Shown here: positions 35,521 through 43,613 of the stretch, in pieces | Layout: every line of letters begins with the position of its first letter | Position numbering within the stretch: the first letter of the stretch is position 1 | NCBI RefSeq assembly: GCF_036689865.1 | Contig: NZ_JBAHUQ010000002.1 | Span: 186,001-250,000 of the forward strand | From: Magnetococcus sp. PR-3 | Lineage (GTDB): Bacteria; Pseudomonadota; Magnetococcia; Magnetococcales; Magnetococcaceae | Length of the DNA: 64,000 nt | Reading direction: 5' to 3' | The notes under the pieces: model-generated | Database searches by the model: none | What the model saw: the letters and a program-made list of their open reading frames with translations, nothing else | Told to the model about the DNA's origin: nothing | Position numbers and translations under genes: made by a program

Positions 35521-37215
35521 ATGAAGATTCTTATTGTTGACGATGATCGCATCAACAGTACGATTCTCACCCGTCTTTTAGAAAAGGACGGGCATGGGGT
35601 ATTGACCGCCCCAAATGGTCAACGCGGTGTGGAGCTGTTTACCGAAGAGCTTCCTGACTTGGTGTTGATGGATATCCGCATGCCATTGATGAATGGTTAT
35701 GAGGCGGCACGACGCATCAAAACACTGAGCCCAGATCGTTTTGTACCCATTATCTTCCTCACTGCCGTGACAGATGATGAGGGCTTGGCCAAATGTATTG
35801 ATGCGGGGGGTGATGATTTCCTAACCAAGCCTTTCAACCGCACCATTTTGCAGGCCAAAATTGGTGCGATGGAACGAATTGGGCAGTTGCATGGCGTGTT
35901 AAGAGAGCAAAAAGAGCTTTTGGAACGCCACCAGCAGACCATTCGCCAAGAGCTTGAAGTCGGTAAACACCTCTTTAGTAAGATTGTGCAGGCTGGAAAT
36001 TTGTTGGATGCCCCCTGTCTTCAGCACTGGACAGCGCCAATGTCACTGTTTAACGGTGACTTGCTCATGGCGAGTTATAATCCAGCGGGTGGTTTGCACA
36101 TTATGCTGGGTGATTTCACCGGGCATGGCTTATCGGCAGCGGTGGGTGCGTTACCGATCTCAGAAATTTTTTACGGTTTGACTGCACAAGGTTTTTCCAT
36201 CAGTGATCTGGTGGAGGAGATGAACGACAAGCTCACGGATGTGCTGCCTGCTCGTATGTTTTGTGCAGCATGTTTGATTGAGGTTGATCCCAGACAAAAG
36301 AGCCTTTTGATCTGGAATGGTGGTCTACCGGATATCCTCATTGCAGATGGTTCTGGGGAGATTGTACGGCGTGTACCCTCCTCCCATTTACCGTTAGGCG
36401 TTACCCGCTTTAGTGCAGAGGATCGCTCGGTTGAAATGGTAGAGATTCTGCCGGACTATAAAGTGTATCTTTACTCTGACGGGTTGACTGAGGCGATCAA
36501 TCCACAAGGTCAGATGTATGGAACAGATTTGCTGGAATCTCTGTTTAAACCATCGATTGCCGGTGATGAACGGTTTCAAACCATTTTGGAAGATGTGAAG
36601 CGCTTTCGGGCAGCTGCACCCCAAAATGATGATATCAGTTTGCTTGAGATTGATTGCAATCGCGCTGCACTACCAGCGACGAATGAACAGCTCTACCAGC
36701 AGCATAAGCAGCATGTACCAGGTACGTGGGAACTGAGTTTTCATTTTGATATGGATATGCTCAGTCAGCAGGACCCACTGCCCACAATGGTCAATGCGGT
36801 TATGAATGTGCAGGCACCAGCTGGTCATCGTGAGCGGTTGTATATCATTTTGTCTGAACTGTTTACCAATGCGCTGGACCATGGCATTTTGGGACTTCAG
36901 ACTAAAACAAAAGATACACCTGAAGGCTTTACCGACTACTACTTGCAGCGAGAAGAACGTCTGGCGCAACAAGAGTGTGGTTATATTCGGGTTGAGGTGC
37001 AGCATAAACCCCATGGTGAGGGAGGCGGAGCTTTCCACATACGGGTAGAAGATAGTGGTAAGGGATTTGAGTTGGATAAGGTAAACTCCTTTATTCAATC
37101 CAACTACGGACACGGCAGTCGGGGAATTGCCCTTGTACGTTCCCTATGCAAATCGTTGGAATATTCTGGCCGCGGCAATATCGCTGAGGCTGTGTATACA
37201 TGGAACAATACTTAG
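35521..37215 (+). CDS. Response regulator with PP2C (SpoIIE/RsbU-type) phosphatase and HATPase (RsbW-type) kinase domains
   Basis: A 564-residue three-part protein. REC is residues 1-125 with Asp51 in VLMDIRMPLMNG and Lys in LTKPF. A helical linker follows (~125-155). The PP2C/SpoIIE domain is ~160-390 (FNGDLLMASYNPAGGLHIML; LGDFTGHGLSAAVGAL; LYSDGLTEAINP). A HATPase domain ends the chain (~430-560; LSELFTNALDHGIL; VEDSGKGFELDKV; GIALVRSLC). The architecture is like Pseudomonas HsbR, in which receiver phosphorylation decides whether a STAS partner is dephosphorylated or phosphorylated. It lies between its presumed STAS substrate and cheB, so CheA is the natural phosphate donor; that link is an inference. 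Confidence 0.9.
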   Translation: MKILIVDDDRINSTILTRLLEKDGHGVLTAPNGQRGVELFTEELPDLVLMDIRMPLMNGYEAARRIKTLSPDRFVPIIFLTAVTDDEGLAKCIDAGGDDFLTKPFNRTILQAKIGAMERIGQLHGVLREQKELLERHQQTIRQELEVGKHLFSKIVQAGNLLDAPCLQHWTAPMSLFNGDLLMASYNPAGGLHIMLGDFTGHGLSAAVGALPISEIFYGLTAQGFSISDLVEEMNDKLTDVLPARMFCAACLIEVDPRQKSLLIWNGGLPDILIADGSGEIVRRVPSSHLPLGVTRFSAEDRSVEMVEILPDYKVYLYSDGLTEAINPQGQMYGTDLLESLFKPSIAGDERFQTILEDVKRFRAAAPQNDDISLLEIDCNRAALPATNEQLYQQHKQHVPGTWELSFHFDMDMLSQQDPLPTMVNAVMNVQAPAGHRERLYIILSELFTNALDHGILGLQTKTKDTPEGFTDYYLQREERLAQQECGYIRVEVQHKPHGEGGGAFHIRVEDSGKGFELDKVNSFIQSNYGHGSRGIALVRSLCKSLEYSGRGNIAEAVYTWNNT

Positions 37216-37233
37216 AATAACGGATAGGCATCC

Positions 37234-38589
37234 ATGGCGGATAAGTTGAAGGCAATGGTGGTTGATGACACCATTACCTACCGCATGATCATGAAGAAGG
37301 TGGCCGAATCCATCCCGGGTGTCGAGGTGGTGGCTTCTGCCCCCAATGGTAAGGTTGCACTGGAAAAAATTCCGGGTGTAAAGCCTGAGGTTGTCCTGTG
37401 TGATGTTGAAATGCCGGTCATGGACGGTTTAACAACACTCAAAGAGATTAGTAAAAGCTTTCCTGATGTGACGGTGGTTATGGTCAGCGGCTTATCCCGT
37501 TCCAACGCCAACATCATCATGGAGTGTTTAAATGCAGGCGCCTTGGACTTTGTGACCAAACCCCTGGAAAGCAATGCCAATGCCGCAATGCAGGCACTAC
37601 GCCTGGATCTTGAGCCGATATTGTCGGTCATTGTATCGAAGCGTAAACCGGCAGTTGGCGCAGCGGCGGCGGCGGCACCGAGCGAAGAATCCTCGACGCC
37701 ACCTGCTCGGGCAGGTAGAGTAAACCGTCCAGGACCAGCAGGTCGTCCCGGTTCCGTAGCAGGTGGTCGTCCACCGGCAACGGGACAACAGCCCGCTCGC
37801 GCGCCTTTTGGCGGTGCAACGCGTGAAGCTGCGACTGCAGCTCGCCCTGGTATGGCACCAAGACCTGGCGCACCTGGGCAACGCCCTGGTCTACCGCCGG
37901 TTGCACGTCCTGGACAGCCTCAGCGTCCCGGCATGCCTGCGGTTGCGCGTGGTGGCGCACGTCCAGCTGCTGTACCAGCTGCGCGTCCCGGTGCAGGCCC
38001 TAAAGTAAAGCGCCCTGATCTACTATTGATTGGGTCCTCTACGGGTGGCCCTGCAGCATTAACCAAAGTTTTGACAGGCCTGGGTGGGAAAAAACTTCCT
38101 ATTCCGACCTTAATTGTACAACATATGCCGCCTGTCTTTACGGCATCTTTGGCCGCGCAGTTAACACGCTCCTCCAAATTGGAGGTTGTGGAAGCGGATG
38201 CTGGAATGTCCGTCACCCCAGGTGGCGTTATTCTGGCCCAAGGTGGAAAGCATATGACCCTGAAGGTTCAGGGTAAGCAGTTTAGTGTGGATCTTAATGA
38301 AGGTCCAAAGGTCAATGAATGTCGCCCAGCGGTAGATGTGTTGTTTATGTCTATTGCCGCGGCTTTCTCTGGCCACACACTGTCGGTTATCTTGACCGGT
38401 ATGGGTCGAGATGGCACCAATGGTGTGGATGCTTTAAAGCGCAGTTCTAAGACCTATTGCATTACCCAGGATCGGGACTCATGCGTGGTCTATGGTATGC
38501 CTCGCTCAGTTGAAGAAAAAGGCCTTTCGGATGAGGCACTTCCTTTAGAGCAAATTGGTAGGCGTATTCAGGAAATATGTGGTGTATGA
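37234..38589 (+). CDS. cheB: Chemotaxis protein-glutamate methylesterase CheB
   Basis: A 451-residue protein. The receiver domain has Asp57 in VLCDVEMPVMDG. A very long Ala/Pro/Gly/Arg linker (~135-258) follows, with PGMAPRPGAPGQRPGLPP-like repeats. The methylesterase domain carries the catalytic triad Ser269 (GSSTGGP), His297 (VQHMPP) and Asp393 (TGMGRDG). It demethylates or deamidates receptors when phosphorylated by CheA. The linker is several times longer than the usual ~20 residues and explains the extra length over the typical 350. It starts 18 bases after the REC-PP2C-HATPase gene. Confidence 0.94.
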   Translation: MADKLKAMVVDDTITYRMIMKKVAESIPGVEVVASAPNGKVALEKIPGVKPEVVLCDVEMPVMDGLTTLKEISKSFPDVTVVMVSGLSRSNANIIMECLNAGALDFVTKPLESNANAAMQALRLDLEPILSVIVSKRKPAVGAAAAAAPSEESSTPPARAGRVNRPGPAGRPGSVAGGRPPATGQQPARAPFGGATREAATAARPGMAPRPGAPGQRPGLPPVARPGQPQRPGMPAVARGGARPAAVPAARPGAGPKVKRPDLLLIGSSTGGPAALTKVLTGLGGKKLPIPTLIVQHMPPVFTASLAAQLTRSSKLEVVEADAGMSVTPGGVILAQGGKHMTLKVQGKQFSVDLNEGPKVNECRPAVDVLFMSIAAAFSGHTLSVILTGMGRDGTNGVDALKRSSKTYCITQDRDSCVVYGMPRSVEEKGLSDEALPLEQIGRRIQEICGV

Positions 38590-38649
38590 TTTCGTGTTTG
38601 TGTAGGATCTAGTAACACTTGGATCCGTTATTGAATCGACGGTCGGCTT

Positions 38650-39558
38650 ATGGCTATCACTCCCGAAGAGTTCACTAAGATCTGCCAGTTTATTCACGAG
38701 CACAGTGGGATTCTCATTGGTGCTGGTAAAGAATATCTGGTAGAAAACCGCCTCACTGTTTTGATGGTTCAAAACGGGTGTGAGAACTTTATGCAACTTC
38801 ATGAGAAGTTGCTAAAGGACACGGGCATGTTGCGAACCAAGGTCATTGATGCAATGACCACGAACGAGACCCTATGGTTTCGCGACACCTCGTTTTTCAC
38901 TGCCCTATCGGACTTTGTTGTTCCGGAACTGATCAAAAAGGCAAAGACTCAACCCAAAGTGCGGATCTGGTCGGCGGCAGCGTCTACTGGCCAGGAAGCC
39001 TATTCAGTGACGATGCTCATTGATCAGGGGTTGAAGAAGATGGGGGCAGGTGCACCACCGCTGGATAAATTCCAGGTGGTAGGTACCGATATCTCGCCCT
39101 CTTCTATCTTTATTGCCAAGGCGGGACGTTACAGTCAGTTGGCTATCTCAAGAGGCATGAAACCCAACTTCCTCGATGCCTATTTCGAGAAGAAGGGTAT
39201 GGCTTATGAGATCAAGCCAGATCTGCGTAAACTCATTGAGTTTAAGCAGTTCAATCTGAAGGACAACTACTCAAGTCTTGGGACTTTTGATTTTGTGCTT
39301 TGCCGCAATGTTCTCATCTATTTTTCTGACGAGCTGAAGCGGGATATCTACGGTAAGATACATGGTGCCATGTCTCCTACTGCTTATTTGGCCATTGGCG
39401 CCTCGGAATCACCGAGGGGTTATACCAATGCCTTTGAGCAAGTAATGGTAGGCGGAGCAGCCCTGTTCAAACCATCTGCCGGGGGGTCGGCTCGCTCGAT
39501 GCCCGCAGGACGTGCTGCGGCTGCACGTCCTATGGCTTCACGTCTTCAGCAACGTTAG
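38650..39558 (+). CDS. cheR: Chemotaxis protein methyltransferase CheR
   Basis: A 302-residue SAM-dependent methyltransferase. It has the N-terminal helical domain (FTKICQFIHEHSGILIGAGKEYLVENRL), the ETLWFRDTSFF segment, the SAM-binding block WSAAASTGQEAYS and the LCRNVLIYFSDE motif. It methylates glutamates on the receptor signalling helices, opposing CheB. The C-terminal ~25 residues are an Ala/Arg/Ser/Met tail. It follows cheB by 60 bases and precedes a CheY-like gene by nine. Confidence 0.94.
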   Translation: MAITPEEFTKICQFIHEHSGILIGAGKEYLVENRLTVLMVQNGCENFMQLHEKLLKDTGMLRTKVIDAMTTNETLWFRDTSFFTALSDFVVPELIKKAKTQPKVRIWSAAASTGQEAYSVTMLIDQGLKKMGAGAPPLDKFQVVGTDISPSSIFIAKAGRYSQLAISRGMKPNFLDAYFEKKGMAYEIKPDLRKLIEFKQFNLKDNYSSLGTFDFVLCRNVLIYFSDELKRDIYGKIHGAMSPTAYLAIGASESPRGYTNAFEQVMVGGAALFKPSAGGSARSMPAGRAAAARPMASRLQQR

Positions 39559-39567
39559 GGGTCACCG

Positions 39568-39945
39568 ATGAAACTCCTCTCGATCGATGATTCCAGAACC
39601 ATCCGACGCGTCATTAGTGGTGTTGGCGCTATGTTGGGGTTTGAGGTTCTGGAAGCAGAAAATGGTATGGTTGGGCTTCAGGTACTTGAAGAGTCCAGCC
39701 ATGAGGTTGGTTTGATTTTGCTGGATTGGAACATGCCAGGACTTAACGGTCTTGAAGTTCTAAAAAAAGTAAAAGCAGATGAACGCTTCATGCATATTCC
39801 CGTCATGATGGTCACGACAGAGGGTGAGAAGGATAATATTATCCGTGCCATCCAAGCTGGTGCGTGTCACTACATGACCAAGCCTTTCTCTCAAGAAGAG
39901 ATGGCCGGACGAATCATGGAAGCCATAGGCATGGGCGGCATGTAA
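39568..39945 (+). CDS. cheY: CheY-like single-domain response regulator
   Basis: A 125-residue receiver with Asp53 in LLDWNMPGLNG, Thr83/84 in MVTTEG and Lys105 in MTKPF, so all phosphorylation residues are present and there is no output domain. It begins nine bases after cheR. Which of the two CheY-like proteins in the locus binds FliM, and which serves as phosphate sink or works elsewhere, cannot be settled from sequence. Confidence 0.9.
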   Translation: MKLLSIDDSRTIRRVISGVGAMLGFEVLEAENGMVGLQVLEESSHEVGLILLDWNMPGLNGLEVLKKVKADERFMHIPVMMVTTEGEKDNIIRAIQAGACHYMTKPFSQEEMAGRIMEAIGMGGM

Positions 39946-40035
39946 CTTGGCACGTCGTGTGCTTAGTATAAAATGGCCTGACATCATTGTCGTAACATTG
40001 ACACAGGTCTGATTAAAATCCGGAAGGATGTAATC

Positions 40036-40494
40036 ATGGATAAAGAGATCCTCATCAGCGCCCTACAAGCAACGGTTACCGAAGTTATGGGAACCATGGC
40101 CTGGGCAGAAGTGGGTTTTGCCGGCCAGGAACATTCAAACTCCCTTACCCTTAATCAGGAAGTGGGAGGGCTAATCCGTCTTCGTGGTGAGAGTGAAGAG
40201 GGTCTGGTTGGAATTGCATGTAATAAACGCATCGCGTCAGAACTGGTATCACGGATTGTCGGTCTACCCGCCGAAGAACTGTTACCAGAAGATCTGATCG
40301 ACGGTGTGGCTGAGCTGGCCAATATGATCTGTGGTGGTATGAAAACCAAAGCAGAGATGAAGCAGCTCGAACTTTCGCCCCCTGTGGCCATTGTTGGCAG
40401 TGACTATACTGCAGAGTGGAAAACCATTGGTGGTGCGGAAGTATTGACGTTTTTGTTAGAAGGGGAAAACTTTCAAGTTCATCTTTCCCTTTAA
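40036..40494 (+). CDS. cheX: CheX-like CheY-P phosphatase
   Basis: A 152-residue protein of the CheC/CheX/FliY fold. The phosphatase helix DGVAELANMICGGMKTKAE contains the E-x2-N pair that attacks CheY-P, preceded by a second family block (VGIACNKRIASELVSRIVGLP). It probably resets one or both of the flanking CheY-like proteins (39568 and 40610), between which it is encoded. No CheZ is present in the window, consistent with CheX taking that role. Confidence 0.82.
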   Translation: MDKEILISALQATVTEVMGTMAWAEVGFAGQEHSNSLTLNQEVGGLIRLRGESEEGLVGIACNKRIASELVSRIVGLPAEELLPEDLIDGVAELANMICGGMKTKAEMKQLELSPPVAIVGSDYTAEWKTIGGAEVLTFLLEGENFQVHLSL

Positions 40495-40609
40495 AAAGTG
40501 ACCAAATGGCATTTTGCGGGAAAGTTTGACATTTTATAACTCGAATTTTCCCTTAGATTCCTGTATCAATGGTCAGGTTAAGCTACCTAATAAACCTGGG
40601 AGAAACTCC

Positions 40610-40969
40610 ATGCGTGTTTTGATCGTCGATGACTCCAGCGTCATGCGTAAAATCGTCACTCGCGGTTTACGTCAAGCCGGATTTGCGATCGATGAGATTC
40701 TCGAGGCTGGCGATGGCCAAAAAGCCTTGGAAGTCCTGAAGGATAACCAAGTGGATTTAATCCTCTCTGACTGGAATATGCCCAATATGGACGGGCTGAC
40801 TTTCGTCAAAGAGTTCCGCAAGATTGGCCAGACCCCCATCGTGATGGTGACCACCGAAGGTGGTGAGGGCAAAGTGAATGAGGCAGTGGCCAGTGGTGCC
40901 AACGGTCACATCAAAAAGCCCTTCACCCCTGATACCCTTAAAGAGACCTTGGGTCAGTTCTTCAAATAA
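40610..40969 (+). CDS. cheY: CheY-like single-domain response regulator (second copy)
   Basis: A 119-residue receiver with Asp54 in ILSDWNMPNMDG, Thr81/82 in MVTTEGG and Lys103 in IKKPF. The start at 40610 has GGGAGA at good spacing and opens directly with MRVLIVDDSS; the longer frame from 40514 lacks a site. It resembles canonical CheY slightly more than the 39568 copy. It follows cheX by 115 bases and is followed by a strong 13-bp hairpin. Confidence 0.9.
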   Translation: MRVLIVDDSSVMRKIVTRGLRQAGFAIDEILEAGDGQKALEVLKDNQVDLILSDWNMPNMDGLTFVKEFRKIGQTPIVMVTTEGGEGKVNEAVASGANGHIKKPFTPDTLKETLGQFFK

Positions 40970-40980
40970 GTCCGTCTTTA

Positions 40981-41012
40981 AATAACCGGATGGCAGGAGC
41001 CATCCGGTTATT
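40981..41012 (+). terminator. Strong hairpin between cheY and the CheX/CBS gene
   Basis: A perfect 13-bp stem (AATAACCGGATGG with CCATCCGGTTATT) around a 6-base loop 11 bases past the cheY stop. No T tract follows on the plus strand, so it may stabilise the cheY mRNA end or attenuate transcription. Confidence 0.45.
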
Positions 41013-41092
41013 AGGACTGGACGGAGGAACCGTCTGGTCTTGATGGACGCGAAGAACCGCGTTCCCGAACCAATTTGGATGGTGATACCGGG

Positions 41093-42580
41093 ATGAGCGA
41101 CGATAAAGCTTTAAAAAAGCTAAGACCTTTCGTTCTTAAGTTCTTCAACAGGCTGAGTAACGATATGAACATGCTTACAGGTGCTCCTGTAAGCTGTACA
41201 TTGAGCGACTCCCAGCTGTTGCGGGGACTTGAAGAGATCGATGAGGTTTTTGAGCTGGACAAGAGTGTTGCTCGAGCGGTCGAAGATGGTACCGGGGCGG
41301 GTGACGCCTACATCTGTTTCGACCTAGCCACATCCATTGCCCTTGCCGGGTATATGATGATGATGGGTGAAGGGGTCATCAAGGAACAGGTCAAAAAGAA
41401 GATCTATACCGACGAAATCCAAGAAGGTTTTCAGGAAGTTGCCAACCAGCTGGTCGGTGCTTTCAACGATCTGGTGGAAGACAGTGCCGCCGACGGCCAT
41501 ATGTTGCTGATGCTCCCTACAGAGCGGATCACCTATGGTGAATACCCTAATGGTCTCGAGGATGATCGCTCCTACTGTGTCTATACCGCTGACATTCAAG
41601 TCGGCGACTTCGATCCTGTTCCTTCAAAATGGCTGTTTTCTCGTGACCTAACCAAGCTTTTGACGGGTGTGGAGATGGATCCCACCGAGTCAGAAAAAGC
41701 GATGGAAGCGGAGAAATCTGCTGGTGGTGGTGAGGCGTCCGAGGATGCTGCTTCAGAGGCCGGTGATGATTTAGCGGCAGATTCTGATCTAGGTTCAGAT
41801 GATGGTTTAAGTGGATCTACCGATGACTTAAGTCTCGGTGGAAGTGATGACTTATCCCTGGATGATGACGGCGACCTAGATGGTGGTTTTGATCTAGATG
41901 GCGACAGCAGCGGATCTGACGTAGGCGCAGGTGATGATGATACATTCGCCATGCTTACGGGCGGGGCGGATAGCAGTGGTGGTTCGGGCGACAGCGCACT
42001 CATGGGTGGTGCTGAATCCAGCATGAGCGGCGAAGGCGGTTATGATACAGCCCAAGTCGGTGGTGCAGAGGGCTCTGGTGACTTACCAGACTTTATGCGC
42101 GAACCCATGCCTAGCCATGGCTATAGTGAGAATGACGGCCTGCCCAACCCCAGTATACCGGGTTCTGTACAACAGGTCATGAGCGAGGCCCCTTTTACCC
42201 TTAAAGAGACAGATCGGGTTATTAAGGCCATTAACGCCATGCGTCGGGATGGCTATAAGTTTATCGGCATTGATAACCGTGAAGGCAAATTGATCAGGGT
42301 GCTATCCACCAGTGATATTCGTCACTTGATGGGGCCATTCTTTGGTACAAAGTCTCTTAGTAAACGCGATAAGGTGATCTATACCGTACCTTTAGGCAAG
42401 CTCAACACCAAACAGGATATGATCGCCATCTCCATTGATGGTTCTGTCGCGGAAGCAGCAGATTTGGTGACACAATATCAATTAAGAGCCATACCTGTTT
42501 TAAGTCGCCAGGGTGTTTTGCGTGGTTTTGTTACCAGCCACAGCTTGGTTGACTTTTTCAGAAGAAAACGTCAAATGTAG
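41093..42580 (+). CDS. CheC/CheX-like domain, acidic linker and CBS-domain pair protein
   Basis: A 495-residue protein with an unusual layout. Residues ~1-195 look like a CheC/CheX/FliY-type domain; the helix EIQEGFQEVANQLVGAFND carries the E-x2-N pattern of CheY-P phosphatases. Residues ~200-345 are a Ser/Gly/Asp-rich linker with repeats of the DDLSLGGSDDLSLDDDGD kind. Residues ~365-495 are two CBS motifs (VIKAINAMRRDGYKFIGID and VAEAADLVTQYQLRAIPVL, each followed by a hydrophobic strand), a module that binds adenine nucleotides. The ATG at 41093 is used; the longer frame would start with TTG at 41075. It closes the plus-strand chemosensory locus and is followed by a strong terminator. Function is inferred only. 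Confidence 0.75.
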   Translation: MSDDKALKKLRPFVLKFFNRLSNDMNMLTGAPVSCTLSDSQLLRGLEEIDEVFELDKSVARAVEDGTGAGDAYICFDLATSIALAGYMMMMGEGVIKEQVKKKIYTDEIQEGFQEVANQLVGAFNDLVEDSAADGHMLLMLPTERITYGEYPNGLEDDRSYCVYTADIQVGDFDPVPSKWLFSRDLTKLLTGVEMDPTESEKAMEAEKSAGGGEASEDAASEAGDDLAADSDLGSDDGLSGSTDDLSLGGSDDLSLDDDGDLDGGFDLDGDSSGSDVGAGDDDTFAMLTGGADSSGGSGDSALMGGAESSMSGEGGYDTAQVGGAEGSGDLPDFMREPMPSHGYSENDGLPNPSIPGSVQQVMSEAPFTLKETDRVIKAINAMRRDGYKFIGIDNREGKLIRVLSTSDIRHLMGPFFGTKSLSKRDKVIYTVPLGKLNTKQDMIAISIDGSVAEAADLVTQYQLRAIPVLSRQGVLRGFVTSHSLVDFFRRKRQM

Positions 42581-42604
42581 CGTAACTAACGCTATATTTA
42601 GTGT

Positions 42605-42638
42605 AAAAGGCAGATCTCCATGAGATCTGCCTTTTTTT
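42605..42638 (+). terminator. Rho-independent terminator of the chemosensory locus
   Basis: A 14-bp perfect stem (AAAAGGCAGATCTC with its complement) and a 3-base loop, ending in seven T residues. It lies 24 bases past the CBS gene and 17 bases from the convergent STAS gene, and because of its A-run it can also serve the minus strand. Confidence 0.92.
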
Positions 42639-42654
42639 ATGCACTACGCATAGG

Positions 42655-42984
42655 TTAGTGCATCGTATACAACACATCCATACGCGCCACATCAAACACA
42701 CTTTTAACATTGGTATGGATATGGGATAAGAACAGACGATTTCGATCTTTACCAAAATACTCATGGGCAAGCATCAACATACCCAACGCTGAACTATCTA
42801 TAGAGGTCACATGACGCAAATCAAACTCAACACTGTCGTCGTGATCTAAGGATTCGCACATCTCACGAAAACGCTGATGACTGTTAAACTTAAAAGGATT
42901 GGGAAGTTTAATGATATAGCGACCATGTTTGGTGTGATATTTTTTTGTCATCTCTAAGACAGAGTTTTTTGACGTTTCATACAT
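42655..42984 (-). CDS. STAS-domain protein (second)
   Basis: A 109-residue STAS protein. It has a leading YIIKLPNPFKF strand and the switch loop SIDSSALGMLML with Ser64 after the aspartate. The ATG at 42984 has a GAGGAG site. It is a close relative of the neighbouring 43125 gene (shared PNPFKF block, similar ends) and a distant relative of the STAS protein at 35187. It probably takes part in the same partner-switching network as an additional substrate or competitor. Confidence 0.85.
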   Translation of the reverse strand: MYETSKNSVLEMTKKYHTKHGRYIIKLPNPFKFNSHQRFREMCESLDHDDSVEFDLRHVTSIDSSALGMLMLAHEYFGKDRNRLFLSHIHTNVKSVFDVARMDVLYTMH

Positions 42985-43124
42985 AGAACAACTCCTCTTT
43001 ACCTAACAGCATCTTTTTTTCACTATCTTTTAGAGAGAGATATACTCTTAAAATTTCATAAAGATAAAAAAAGACCAATTTTGTCCTAATTTGAATGATC
43101 TTACCCCTATGCGTGTCGGTTTCT

Positions 43125-43451
43125 TTAGGAAGGCAAGATGGTAAAGACACGGTCAAGGTTGGCCATTTCAAGAATAACTCTAACCTGCTGATGTAGATTG
43201 GATAACACCACATGATCACGGTTGTGACCAAAGTGCTCAAAAGCCACCAACAACATACCGATGGCTGCACTATCTAACGAAGTAACTTGGCTAAAATCAA
43301 ACTCTACTTTTTGATCTTCAGGAATAGAGAGATAGGCTTGGCGAAATGATTTACGCAGATGAAATTTGAACGGGTTGGGTACAGCAATCACATAGCGATC
43401 TTCTTCTGAAGAATGGCGAACATAGAGTGGTTTAATCTGGTCAGGTGACAT
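43125..43451 (-). CDS. STAS-domain protein (third)
   Basis: A 108-residue STAS protein with YVIAVPNPFKFHLRKSF near its start and the switch loop SLDSAAIGMLLVAFE. The Ser right after the aspartate (the phosphorylated position in RsbV) is kept, while the following residue is Ala. The ATG at 43451 has AAGGTG upstream; the longer frame to 43511 has no site. It is probably a duplicate of the 42655 gene, from which it is separated by 140 non-coding bases. Confidence 0.85.
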   Translation of the reverse strand: MSPDQIKPLYVRHSSEEDRYVIAVPNPFKFHLRKSFRQAYLSIPEDQKVEFDFSQVTSLDSAAIGMLLVAFEHFGHNRDHVVLSNLHQQVRVILEMANLDRVFTILPS

Positions 43452-43613
43452 GATACACCTTGGCGGGTTGAAGGATGAATCAAGCAAATCTAGAAGTATT
43501 GCTTGATTCAATCAACCAAGGATATTGCTTCTACGCATGAAAAGTCGACACGAAACCTGTTCATTTGATGCATTTGGCGTTATCGCACCTGGCCATTGGA
43601 TTTGTCTGGGCCT

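Noticed and set aside
43260-43300. Loss of the phosphorylatable serine in the third STAS protein (DSAAIG instead of DSSALG).
   Set aside because: In RsbV (DSTGLG) the phosphorylated Ser is the residue right after Asp, and that Ser is kept here. Only the following residue changed.
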